This document shows positions 9,971 to 18,835 of a stretch of DNA of 33,172 nucleotides, one piece after another. Position 1 is the first letter of the stretch; every line of letters starts with the position of its first letter. This stretch comes from Haplomitrium mnioides (taxonomy: Eukaryota > Marchantiophyta > Haplomitriopsida > Calobryales). The stretch is taken from NCBI GenBank assembly GCA_049999725.1, contig JBNGIS010008346.1:17788-50959 (forward strand). The letters are read 5' to 3'. Below the pieces are notes generated by a model. The model worked only from the letters and a program-made list of their open reading frames with translations. It made no database searches and was not told the origin of the DNA. Made by a program: the position numbers and the translations under genes.

Positions 9971-10199
9971 TGTTGTTGTGGTCTTCCTCAATCTGGGCTC
10001 AAAGAGTAGCTACTTGAGCATCACTTCTTCTGCTCTTATGAGGTAGGCTTTTTTGAACCCAAATTCTCTCAACCACTTAGTGGTTTTGCAGATTGCCTTG
10101 TTCCACCATTTTGGCTGCCTGTAAGCTCCTATAGGGTCTTGGCACCAAATCCCACAACTCCTCCAACTTCAAAACTACTAAATGGTCTTCAAGGTGAGA

Positions 10200-10884
10200 G
10201 ACAATAAGCCTAAAAAATCAAGTTTTGAGAGCCAAGTGACCCTTGAACATTGGAACCATGGATGTGGGTAGATGGTCAAAGAAAGACAATCCACCAACAT
10301 TGATTACCTTAGCCCTACAAGACTAACATAAGAGACCAGCTTTGACGTAGAATCTATTCAGCCATGCTAGAATTTTCCCTCTTTCATGATTGCTACATGA
10401 GAACTTCAATACATCCTATGTCACCTCGAATGGGTCTTGTATTCTCATGAATGCTATTAGGTCACTCCAAGCTTGGAGTTTCAGTACATCTAGGCTATAG
10501 CAAGTGTTGCTTCTGCGGTCCTTTTGGTGTTCCACCATGTAAAAATCTCCTCCCATAATCTAGTTCACGTCTTGAGGAAGTGAGTTTAAGAGCTCAGCCC
10601 ACATCTGCCATCTTTCACTTGTAAGGTTAAGAGCATAGACGTTGACTACACTAAATTTCTCTCCTTGCAAGCCATCCAAATCTATCCACAAAGCTTGACC
10701 ATTGCATAGAGTGCAATTTCCTTTGTAGTATGGAACCAACTTTGTAGATTAGCCGATGTCGACACCATCCTTTGATCTCTTTGCTTATGTAGACTATATC
10801 TGTCCACGAGGCCATGGTAGTTTCAAAAAGAACATGTCTCTAGGACCACTCAGTTTGTGCTCTTGAATAAAAAAGACATCAACG
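10200..10884 (-). pseudogene. LINE ORF2, APE-type endonuclease (main part)
   Basis: Minus strand, starting at the transposon junction: VDVFFIQEHKLSGPRDMFFL (metal-binding Glu in QEHK), PWPRG, FSVVNVYALNLTSERW, IMGGDFYMVEHQKDRR (GDFN motif with Asn changed to Tyr), WLNRFYV and GGLSFFDHLPTSM (terminal DH motif). These are the apurinic endonuclease-like landmarks that nick target DNA for LINE priming. The domain's first residues lie on the far side of the 11-kb transposon, at 21887 and above. Stops and altered residues show it is dead. Confidence 0.82.
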
Positions 10885-10889
10885 TAGGG
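10885..10889. repeat. Target-site duplication, left copy (TAGGG)
   Basis: TAGGG precedes the left terminus of the 11-kb transposon; the same pentamer follows its right terminus at 21882-21886. The LINE coding frame needs only one copy, confirming it arose by duplication. A 6-bp version (TAGGGA/TAGGGC) would carry one mismatch. Confidence 0.85.
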
Positions 10890-10935
10890 AACAGCTGCTA
10901 CTTTGAACCAGGAACTGCTACTGAGTTCCTGTTTC
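10890..10935 (+). repeat. Left terminal inverted repeat
   Basis: ACAGCTGCTACTT at the end pairs with the right end (ACAACTGCTACTT on its complement); further matches GGAAC and TACTGAG/TACTCAA follow at the same spacing. The inverted second copy at 32405 starts with AACAGCTGCTACTTTGAACC, identical here over 20 bases. Confidence 0.85.
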
Positions 10936-11279
10936 ACTTGGTAGTCAAAAATATTATTTTTGTGACTTGGTATTGAAAAACATCAATTTTACGTTTGTGA
11001 TCTTTTTTTCGTAAAGAAAATCGTTTTTTAGAAAGACAAATTGCGTATTTTACATTGAGATTATATTTTAAAAAATTTCTTTATAGAAAAAACCCTAGAA
11101 AACAAGCATTTTGATTATTGAAATATTTTATTAAACCCTCACACTATTGTGAATACACTAAATTAATCAAAAATTAAATTAAACATATATCTTTTTATGA
11201 AAAAAATTTATATACAAACGTGGATGTCTAGTCGGGTACGGACTTTGAGCCAAACTTTGAGCATCGTAGGTGTTAAATT

Positions 11280-11625
11280 CTATGCAAGCATAGACTCCAA
11301 ACTAGAACCCTAAAGCCTATACATATATAGACTTCGAACGAGAATCCTAAAGCCTATGCATGCTTAGACTTTGAACAAGAGCAATAAAGCTATGCACATA
11401 TGGACTTTGAACTAGAACCCTAAAGCCTATGCGTGCCAAGACTCTAAACAAGAATATTAAAGCCTATGCACACATAGAATTTGAACGAGAACCCTTTGGC
11501 TTATGTGTGCATGGACTTTGAACAAAAACCTTAAAGCTCATGCGCGCATAGACTCTGAACGAGAACTAGAAAGCTTATGTGCACATAGACTCTAAACAAG
11601 AACGTAAAGCATGAGCGTCCAAAGA
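11280..11625 (+). repeat. 37-bp tandem repeat with palindromic core, about 10 units
   Basis: Cores of the form CTATGCRYRCATAG start at 11280, 11317, 11354, 11390, 11427, 11464, 11500, 11537, 11574 and (degenerate) 11610; spacing is 36-37 bp throughout. The rest of each unit is ACTTTGAACRAGAACCCTAAAG. Best cores are 11280 (CTATGCAAGCATAG), 11464 and 11537 (CATGCGCGCATAG). The array lies between the left terminus and the 3' end of the methyltransferase gene. The core is shared with the 24-bp arrays at 13174 and 15015. Confidence 0.9.
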
Positions 11626-11891
11626 TTGCAAGAGTCTTTAAGCTCAAACTATTTTTATGCTAGCAATTGACTCCAAACCATTCTTAGGTGCACCAAATTG
11701 AATCATGATGAAAAGACTTGAAATGGATTGAGAGTGCAACAAGTTGAAACTTTGGCAAATAAAAATTTGTAAGAAAATAATTTATTATAAAAACAATTTT
11801 TTCAAACAGATTATCAAGCTCTATCCTCCCCAAGAGGAATTGTCTCATCTAAATCCAAAGGCTGAGCATTTGCAGGCGCTAGAGAGTCCTC

Positions 11892-13067
11892 TCAAGACTT
11901 TCCAGTCCCAAATATTGCAACAAAATCACCAATATCACCTCGAATACCAGGAGCAACAAGTTCCTTGTGGTATGCATAAACTATTTGTGACCGAGTCACA
12001 TATGATGGCAAGGAAGCCATCTCCAAAACCCTCTAAGGAATGTAGATAGACTAATGTTTATCATATTCCATCGCATTGTAGTTTTGCATCAGCTTTAAAG
12101 CACAAACAAGGCTTGTGCCCGACCTTAAGCAAAGATCTATGATCCAATCCTGCTATGGTGACAAATGGCTTATGAAAAAATTGTAAAGCGCCTGCGGTTT
12201 TTGATAAACATTGATAGGAGCATCATCTCTTTCATGTTTTAGTTTGGCAGAAACCACATGACAACTAAAACCATTATGTATGATTTGCCAAGGAAGTCCA
12301 ATTGTAAGAGCAGGCTGCAAATTAAAAAATCTCATGCTCCTCTTCCCTTCTTTCGTCCAGTAGCCCACAGTCCAATATTTGTGGGCATGTGCAATTATGG
12401 GACCACCAGAATGATGAATGTTGCTCTTGTCCTTGTAAAAAGAAAAATAAACAAATTGAACATTGCAACCAAAGTGTAGGAAAAGTAAAAAAGATAAATT
12501 AAAAATTAAAAAATCAAAGAACAACTTACCAGATGACGTGGTCGATTGCACAACAAACTTCCAAAGGGGCATCCTCAACGATGCCAAACTGTTGTGACGA
12601 GTGTATAATAACAAAAGACCAAAAATCCAATGTTGTAATTGCCACAAAAGATGAAACCATGTCAAAAATGTCATCTTTTGAAAATGGTTCAGAATCGTCA
12701 TGTTTACATTCCTTAAGGTTGTAACCTTATGATAAGGAATGTCCACAATAGCCAAAGTGAAACACCTAGGTTTCACCAAGCCCTTCAATTGTCGAGCATT
12801 AGCCTCCCCATGGACTTGGTAAAATGCAACGTTGAGACCATCGACATAGGACATTAAGTCCTTGTCCTCGTCTCTGACAACTTCTTCAGTTGTAAGAGAT
12901 GTAGCGCCGTTTTGCTGCCTTGATTTCCACTCTCTAGCATTTTGACAATGAAGAAGGAAAGCTAGAGGATATGAAACAAGAGTGGGAGGTTGGTCTTGAT
13001 CTTCTGGGGCTTCTTTGACCCCTGATCTTTTTTGACCTTTTATAGATGCTGTCAATTTTTTAGCCAG
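11892..13067 (-). pseudogene. N6-adenine/N4-cytosine DNA methyltransferase domain
   Basis: On the minus strand the domain starts after a probable acceptor at 13068 (CGTTAG). Catalytic motif IV is CFTLAIVDIPYH (about 12750), a variant of DPPY. Then come KDDIFDMVSSFVAITTLDFW, VIIHSSQQFGIVEDAPLEV, CCAIDHVI, SGGPIIAHAHKYWTVGYW, and QKPQALYNFFISHLSP leading into the AdoMet motif DWIIDLCLRSGTSLVCALKL and AMEYDKH (12130-12050). Motif IV before motif I, with the K-P-x-x-L helix just upstream of D-x-x-x-x-x-x-SGT, is the PF01555 order. One shift separates VDIPYHKVT from the next part; TAG stops interrupt the end. Donor GTAAGT (12529) and acceptor TTTTTACAAG (12432) mark a 98-bp intron. Confidence 0.7.
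12432..12529 (-). other. Probable intron 3 of the methyltransferase gene (98 bp)
   Basis: Minus strand: GTAAGTTG at the donor, a T-rich interior with pyrimidine tract, and TTTTTACAAG at the acceptor. The AT/T-rich composition contrasts with both flanking coding segments. An alternative acceptor at 12424 would restore frame without a one-base deletion. Confidence 0.6.
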
Positions 13068-13430
13068 CTAACGCTTGAAAGTTTTGTCCCCATGCAAAAA
13101 AAAAACAGAAAACATTGTAGAGAGATAAAAAAAAATTATATGCTAGAGAGGGATACTCAATTCTAGGCTTGCATTCCAAGTGCGCAATGACTTCATAGTC
13201 CAAACACATTTTGACAGCAAAGTTCATGTACGCATGGACTTCGAAGTCCATGTGCCCATGGACTTTGTTGTCGAGGCATGCATTGTGATTTGATTGTGAA
13301 GTTCATGTGCGCATGGACTTTGCATTCCTTGCAAGCAAGGACTTTGCAGTCCATGCGCGCATGGACCCTAAATCTATTTTGTGAAAACAAAGGACAACTT
13401 AAAATAAACTCATTGCAACTCCCTAGAAAT
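13068..13430 (-). other. Probable intron 2 of the methyltransferase gene, carrying palindromic repeats
   Basis: The region between the ParB-side coding segment (ends near 13430) and the methyltransferase exon (starts at 13067 after CGTTAG) lacks a sensible protein and holds a 24-bp-period repeat. The donor was not located with certainty. Confidence 0.5.
13174..13370 (-). repeat. 24-bp tandem palindromic repeat in intron 2, about 8 units
   Basis: Units start near 13174, 13198, 13222, 13246, 13270, 13300, 13325 and 13349. The last reads AGTCCATGCGCGCATGGACC, a near-perfect inverted repeat; others are variants (AGTTCATGTACGCATGGACT, AGTCCATGTGCCCATGGACT). Same unit and period as the array in intron 1. 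Confidence 0.88.
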
Positions 13431-14430
13431 GAATGTGATATAAAAAGAATAATTGACCAAAAGCTTCTCGAAGCTTGAATAGAAAGCAACCATCTTAGAC
13501 TCCTCAGTGTGGAGAGGGTATTCCTCTCTTGCCTCCTCCCAAGTGCTGCAATAAACCTTTGAACAAAAAATTTTCACCACAATAGCCAAAACTTTATGTC
13601 TCTCTGCCTCTCGAGACATTTCATCCATTGAAAGCTCTCCGGCTTCCATCCGTTTCAAAATTGAAATCTTTACTTTGTCAAGAAGACCCTAAAGAGACCT
13701 CCAAGGTGTTCACTTCATGTCCTCCATTCTCAAAGATCCCTTGGCCTTTGGCTTCTGGACTTTTACCGTATTCTTCTCCCACATCACAAAAATGCTCGGT
13801 TGTAGATCCTAGAGCTCTCCATTTTTGAACGCCAACTGGAACCAATTGTTCTGAGAAGTTGCGGTGTTCTCAAGTATTGACTTGGATTTTATCTCCAAGG
13901 TTTCCAGCACCAACTCTCTTTTCAATTATTGGGATGACACCATCCCACTCTCAACAAATCTTTGATGCCAATATTCGACCTTCTAAATGGAGGCCATTTC
14001 CAGCCTGTACCTCTGGTCGTAGTTTTCATCAGTAGCAAAAATGTGGGCCTCTGTTGGTGTAAGGCCCACGTAGACATAACAATTTCAGAGCAATAATACC
14101 GGATTCTTAGCTCCATATTTCGTGATTAATAGCTGCCTTGCTGCAGCACTGTGATCACCTCCTGCAATCTTGTAGCGATACTTGTCAGGGTTCCTAATAT
14201 CAAACTCTGACTTATCTTTTAACCCACACTTCGGGTCTACAACAATGATGAAAAAACTATGCGCATACTTGTTAGTGAGCATTCTCTGCGTCAGAAGCTG
14301 AACAAAATCCTCATTCAGCCTTCTAATTTGGAATGGACCTCAATTATCCACTCCAAGTGTAGGCATATTCAAATTCTCCACCCTTATTGTGATCGTTTTT
14401 TCACGGACTCTGCATCCCTGGATTGCAAAG
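13431..14430 (-). pseudogene. ParB/sulfiredoxin-fold-like domain and following helical segment
   Basis: The minus-strand frame, ignoring stops, reads TIRVENLNMPTLGV, GPFQIRRLNEDFVQLLTQRM, YAHSFFIIVVDPKCGLKDKS, YRYKIAGGDHSAAARQLLI, then NCYVYVGLTPTEAHIFATDE, NYDQRYRLEMAS. This fits ParB N-terminal-like domains: an I-R-x-L start with a regulatory helix, the box GG-x-H-x-x-x-A-x-x-L (ParB box II, G-x-R/H), and a V-x-V-GLT-x-x-EA-x-x-x-A-x-x-x-N segment, as in phage ParB-methylase fusions. The segment after it (GLLDKVKISILKRMEAGELS, REAERHKVLAIVVKIF) looks helical. Six stops, each one C to T from CGA, CAG or CAA, lie in an otherwise continuous frame. Confidence 0.62.
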
Positions 14431-14919
14431 TCCCCTTATCTTGTTCTTGTCTTCCTTAGACACTGTCTGAAGGTCCACCTACTTCTTTTCTTAGAAAGTT
14501 TGCAACCCCTTGTGGGATTGCCTTTTAGCTCTTGATGTTGGAGCCTAAACTGGCTCCGGATCTAATTCCCTCCCCAAGTTGCTTAGTGATGAAGATGAAA
14601 GAGTAGTTGAAGATGACTTTGTTGTAGACTCTGAGGGGGCTGGCTCCTCCTCAATGACCGGTGCTGGAGCAGGCTTTTTCTTCTTGGTAGCTGGTTTCTT
14701 CTTTTTTGGAGCCTCAACTGGCTTAACCTCCTTTCTTTTCTTTTGGGCAAAAAGGTCTGTCGCGTGAATTGAGAATGTTGCCACGCTCGGATGTGACACC
14801 AATTGTTGAATATTGACGTCCTGCTTAAGCTTCAAAATCTTGATATGGATGGCCAATTTAATAAAGTCACGCTCAACGCACTTCACGTCTTTGTAGCTAT
14901 CTACGAAATATGCCAGAAA
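14431..14919 (-). pseudogene. Exon 2 of the methyltransferase gene: basic/proline-rich linker
   Basis: After the acceptor TTTTTTGTTCACTCAG the minus strand reads FLAYFVDSYKDVKCVERDFI, KLAIHIKILKLKQDVNIQQL, then FAQKKRKEVKPVEAPKKKKP, ATKKKKPAPAPVIEEEPAPS and a serine-rich stretch. The KKRK/KKKK clusters could be a nuclear localisation signal. The frame continues through TAG/TAA stops to VDLQTVSKEDKNKIRG, then shifts into the ParB-like frame near 14420. I recognise no domain in it. Confidence 0.6.
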
Positions 14920-15498
14920 CTGAGTGAACAAAAAACAAAACAAAAAACAATTAAGCATAAGTACAAGTGTAAGACTTTACATTCACTGTGTATAGAGACT
15001 CTAATAGCATTACACTCATGCACGCACAAGGGAGTCCATGCATGCATGGACTCCAAAGTCCACGCGCGCCTCGACGATGGGAGTGCCTGCCCGCAAGGAC
15101 ACCAAAGTCAATACGTGAATGGACTTTTGAGTCCAGGCGCACAAGGATTACCAAGTCCATGCGCACATGGACTCCCAAGTCCAAGCGATCCTAGACATAA
15201 AAGTCCCTGCGCGCATGGACTCCCAAGTCCTAGCGCGCAAGGACTCCAAAGTCCATGCATGCATGGACGATGGGAGTCCATGCGAGCATGGAGTCCCAAG
15301 GTTCAGGCATCCAATGACCTTGGAGTCCATGCGCGCATGGACTTTGGAGTCTTAGCGCGTAGGGACTTTGGTGTCCTTGCACGCTTGGACCCCGGAAGTC
15401 CATGCAACTTGACCCCATGACTCCATGCTCGTATGGACTCCCTAGGAGTTGAGACTTAGTGAAGAAACAAACAAAAGAAAAAAGATTTCAGAATTTAC
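14920..15498 (-). other. Intron 1 of the methyltransferase gene (579 bp), hosting the main palindromic array
   Basis: Donor GGCAAG/GTAAATTC at 15499/15498 and acceptor TTTTTTGTTCACTCAG ending at 14920, on the minus strand. Removing it joins ...VKEDGK to FLAYFVDSYKDVK in the same frame with no codon split. The array fills about three quarters of it. Confidence 0.72.
15010..15440. repeat. 24-bp tandem palindromic repeat array, about 18 units
   Basis: Units begin at 15034, 15058, 15083, 15107, 15131, 15155, 15179, 15203, 15227, 15251, 15275, 15301, 15325, 15349, 15373, 15398 and about 15420, plus a degenerate one near 15015; almost all spacings are 24 bp. Consensus is an 18-bp palindrome GTCCATGCGCGCATGGAC plus a 6-bp spacer (TCCAAA or TCCCAA). 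Units 15034, 15251 and 15325 are perfect or nearly so. Because 24 is a multiple of 3 and the unit lacks stops, all six frames look open; none of these ORFs is believable. Confidence 0.93.
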
Positions 15499-15864
15499 CT
15501 TGCCATCTTCCTTTACGGCCTGAAGATGCTTCACAAAAATGTCCTTCTCCTTCCTTTCAAAAAAAGCAAATCGTTTACGATTTCCACTGTAAAGGGTAAT
15601 TGCATCTTGGGACTGCACAAGCAGCCCGATGTTGGTTTTCTTGCCATCTCAGATCATGGTGATTTGGACCAGTAGAACCAAATTGAATTTTCTAGTTTCA
15701 CCAGCAAAAAGGTAAAGATGTTGATCTGGATCTTTCAAAGAATAGTAATTTACTAGCCAAATCCACTCCAATTTTTCAAGCTTTAGAGCCTTGACAACAT
15801 CCGAATACCTGGATGGCTTCAGTTGAGAAGGGTGGGAAACATTTCCTTGAGATGGCATTTTCAA
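15499..15864 (-). pseudogene. Exon 1 of the methyltransferase gene: unrecognised N-terminal region
   Basis: Starts MKMPSQGNVSHPSQLKPSRY (ATG at 15864; a second Met two codons on). Continues SDVVKALKLEKLEWIWLVNY, FAGETRKFNLVLLVQITM, a TGA stop (probable CGA), then GLLVQSQDAITLYSGNRKRF and KDIFVKHLQAVKEDGK to the splice donor. About 121 codons. No known domain recognised. A minus-strand TATA box lies 175 bp upstream. Confidence 0.6.
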
Positions 15865-16322
15865 GATGCTAGAGAAAGGTCAAATTTGAGGTAAAAAATG
15901 TAATGAACAAAAGTTCAGAAATCTCTAAAGGCCAGAAACGGTAAAAAGGCAAGTAAATGCAAAAACAATGATACCTAGAAAAAAAAACCAAAAACTGAAC
16001 TCGCAACAATGGAAAGAAACTTTCCACTAATGCTACTTCTTTTATAGCTCAATTTCAAAAAATGTCTTTTCTCGCCAAAAAATGATTCGCAGAGCTCTTA
16101 ACACATAGGTTTGCCTTGTGAAAAAAAAAGTTAGTATATAAAGCATTACTCGTTTGCATCTTTCCAATTTCTTTTTTTTTGCATTTTCTTTTTAAAAAAT
16201 TCCCAATTTTGTTGTTTTGCAAGAAAAACAACAAAAACACATCGTTTAGGTGTGTTGTAAGAGGTTCATAATATTTGTTAAAATAATTCCTTGAACTACT
16301 TGATTTTAGACAGTATTTTCAA
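15865..16322. promoter_or_regulatory. Divergent promoter region of the two transposon genes
   Basis: Minus-strand TATAAAAG at 16039-16046 faces the methyltransferase ATG (15864); plus-strand TATATAAAG at 16135-16143 faces the transposase ATG (16323). The two boxes are about 90 bp apart, so both genes probably shared one control region. Poly-A/T runs are common here; no clear palindromic repeat unit is present. Confidence 0.55.
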
Positions 16323-18018
16323 TGGTTGGAGTTTTTAAAGGAAAGAAGAGGTTAGAGTTTCAAGATTCATCACAAAAAAGTGTTACTTTTGACAATTAGG
16401 TTGACATTTGTTCAAATGGAAATTATTTAGATGTTAGCAATGGAGTCCCAAAAGCGTCAAGTGTGATGGCGAATATATTGGAGAAAAATATGAATTTTTT
16501 TGAATCAGATAGCTCTACCCAAAAAGATCAAGAAGATGAACTCCATGCGCGCTTAGAGTCAATGAGTGAATCCAATGTGCACATAGGATTAACAACTGAA
16601 CAACTTGCGCACAAAGGATCAAAGAGGGAACTCAGTGCTCGCAGAGAATGAAAGAAACAATCTTCATCTAGCACAAGATCTTTGTTGCCCTTCAAGCGAT
16701 CGAAGTTGAATCTTTATTTTGAGTATTCCTAAATATCAAAAAAAAAAAGGTTCAACACATAAATTCGAGATGGTTGTAGAGCTTTCTTCGTCCACATCTG
16801 AGGGAAACTTTGATATTCATGATCAAAGTGTGTTTGTTCAGAATACAAAAAGCATACATTCGGTAGATGGTTTTAATTTTTGAGATGAGCCACTCTCCTT
16901 GATAGCACTACTCAAACAACGATTGATTTTGTTTCAAGTTGCACTTGCAAAGAGATTGGGACATCTGAAACAAAACGAATTCTTTTGGAGGAGTCTTCAG
17001 ACGATAGTTCGGAAAACGATTTTAGCAAAGAGTCTCAATTAGTCAACATTTCTTTGGACTTATCACCAACGGCATCGATTTTATTACAAAAAACATTTCC
17101 TTCTAATCGAGATATTGATCAAGATTCGATTTCAGAATGGTGCAGCTCTCCTAATCCCTAGGAAAAAACTCATCTATCGAAAATGTTCTGTGATGGAGCA
17201 AACAGTGTTTACGATGACGACCAAGATCTTCAGGATGAATTATCTCCTATTGATGGATTCGTTTACGGACCGAATCATCCAATACAACATAAGAATTCTT
17301 TGTCCAGGCCAAAACCCAAACGGGTAAACACCTTATGCAAAAATTCTTTGTGGAAAGTCAATGATGACGAGAGGAGAAAAAGCTCGATCCAATGTCAATT
17401 TCTAAATTGAAGAGAATTTCTAGTTGTCAAAATAATTGCTTATGGTTGTGGAAGATAGATTTTTGAAAACTGTGAGAGAAACGTACTTTCGACAAAGCAT
17501 GAAGAATCAAGATATCACATTGCAGTGAGGAATACCAAGAAAAGACTTTGATGTTGAAAATCGGTTTGCACTACTTGGTGGTACCTTTGTCTGTAGTGTT
17601 GCCTTTAAATTAATATCAGCAGTAGGGAATGATAGAATCTAAAGGATTCAAAATCTCAAAAACACAGATCTTAGAGGCATTTTTGGAAAAAGAGAACTAT
17701 CTGCTAAAGAAGTTTTTGTAGGTGAGTGGATGGACAATTTTTTCCAAGGATATTGCAAGAGAATGCCCACTCATGAAGTGTACAACTTGCCCGATAATTT
17801 TACAAAATGGAAAGTTTATAACTTAGTACTACATGACTTATTTGAAAGAGCTTTAAAGATCCCTATTGTATTCTTAGTTTCTCAGGTTTTACAAAACATT
17901 GGAGAATTCATTTTCCAAATGTAAAAATTCCAAAACGTAATAGATTTGTTGTTTGTGTTCAACATGTGAAGAAATAAAATCTTTGCGACAAAAATCTATC
18001 TTGGAGTCCGATAAAGGT
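16323..18018 (+). pseudogene. Putative transposase gene, N-terminal half
   Basis: ATG at 16323: MVGVFKGKKRLEFQDSSQKS, then an acidic, serine-rich region. Around 17030-17400: DDSSENDFSKESQLVNISLD, FCDGANSVYDDDQDLQDELS, RPKPKRVNTL. From about 17430: a cysteine-containing stretch, ENRFALLGGTFVCSVAFKLI, SAVGNDRI (a G-x-x-VC-x-x-x-F-x-x-x-x-x-x-S-x-x-R-I motif), GEWMDNFFQGYCKRMPTHEV and, at the end, CSTCEEIKSLRQKSILESDK with a CxxC. A donor (GATAAAG/GTAACAAAT) follows at about 18019. Several stops and shifts. The layout (N-terminal Cys motifs, VC-F-S-RI block, CxxC, then DDE-like domain) resembles proteins I remember as DUF7869-type; that recollection is unverified. Confidence 0.55.
16542..16650 (+). 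repeat. Four in-frame 30-bp repeats of the palindromic motif inside coding sequence
   Basis: CTCCATGCGCGCTTAGAG (16542), TCCAATGTGCACATAGGA, CAACTTGCGCACAAAGGA and CTCAGTGCTCGCAGAGAA follow every 30 bp, encoding HARLES, VHIGL, LAHKGS and SARRE. Same core as the intron arrays, but with a codon-compatible period. Confidence 0.7.
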
Positions 18019-18835
18019 AACAAATTTTCTTCTCTTTTGACACATTTGGCTAATCTATACTCTTTTTTTTATATACTCAAATCCTAGTTCTAGAGATGTT
18101 GTGTTTTCTCAACTTACAACCAAAAGATATTTTTTTGGTGAAGTTATTTAGCAAAGAAGATTTGAGTCGAATAATTCTTGGCAAGTTGTGTTGTGAGAAG
18201 AGTGTCTATGCTTGCACAAACTCTGTTGTTTTATATTTCAATTTTAACCTTGTCTGCAGTTGAATAAAGCTTGATAATGAATTTGATTCTCGGTGCTGAC
18301 CTTAGCCTTGCAATAAGTTTTGTTTTGGTTCCTTTAAATGAAGAGCCCTTGTAAATTTTTTTTTGAAGGAACGGTTTTTGTTGTTCGCAAATCCTATGCA
18401 CGCATGAGATTTTTTCTTGTTTCTTTTAAAACCAGTAGCAACAACAGTCACAACAAGCCATAATATTGGTGTTGGTTGTAATGGTCCTATACGCGCATAC
18501 GATCAGTTGTTGTCTCTACTCATCTTAAACGCTTAGACAATGTGTCATGGTACCCTTTGTTTGTAAATCTTGTTTTTTTCTTTTCTAAACAGATTTTCCT
18601 TTTTTCAAAGTGCCTAAAGTTTCTTTTTAATCTTTTACAAAGTGTTTCATTTCCACAAATTCAAACATTTGTTCTAAATGACTTGAATGTTTGTGGCACA
18701 TAAGGTTGTGTTTTGAAGTTACAAGTATCGACATATGTTTTACTGAACTACTTTTATGTCCTTCGTGCTTTGTGATGATGCAATCAAATATAATCGCCAA
18801 TTGTTTCTTCATCATGACTAACAAATGAAAGAAAG
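18019..18835 (+). other. Probable intron of the transposase gene, with two palindromic motif copies
   Basis: AT-rich DNA without a sensible frame between the CxxC exon and the DDE-like exon. Motif copies: ATCCTATGCACGCATGAGAT (near 18390) and GTCCTATACGCGCATACGAT (near 18482). The donor at 18019 is good; the acceptor (AG near 18835-18840) is less certain. Confidence 0.5.

Larger units (their letters stand above)
11892..15864 (-). pseudogene. Transposon-borne ParB-like / N6-adenine or N4-cytosine DNA methyltransferase fusion gene, broken
   Basis: One minus-strand gene appears to run from the ATG at 15864 to TGA at 11892-11894. In order: an unrecognised N-terminal region (15864-15499), intron 1 (15498-14920), a K/P/S/E-rich linker, a ParB-like domain (about 14420-13900), a charged helical segment (to about 13430), intron 2, and a methyltransferase domain (13067-11950) with a short intron. 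Fusion of a ParB-like domain to a DNA_methylase (PF01555-type) domain is known from phages and bacteria; in a plant transposon it suggests lateral acquisition. Most in-frame stops fit CGA, CAG or CAA with C to T, plus a few single-base shifts, so the copy is inactive. Product names rest on motif recognition only. Confidence 0.7.

Noticed and set aside
12153-13055. A single 300-codon intact gene
   Set aside because: The open frame spans a T-rich segment with GTAAGT/CAAG splice signals and switches away from the best methyltransferase frame near 12725; it is a pseudogene that happens to stay open.
14951-15420. Overlapping ORFs on both strands in all frames, up to 205 codons
   Set aside because: Produced by the 24-bp repeat, whose period is a multiple of three and whose unit has no stop in any frame; the region is an intron of the methyltransferase gene.
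15010-15440. CRISPR-like array
   Set aside because: Repeats are contiguous 24-bp tandem units with a constant 6-bp remainder; there are no unique spacers, and the surroundings are eukaryotic.
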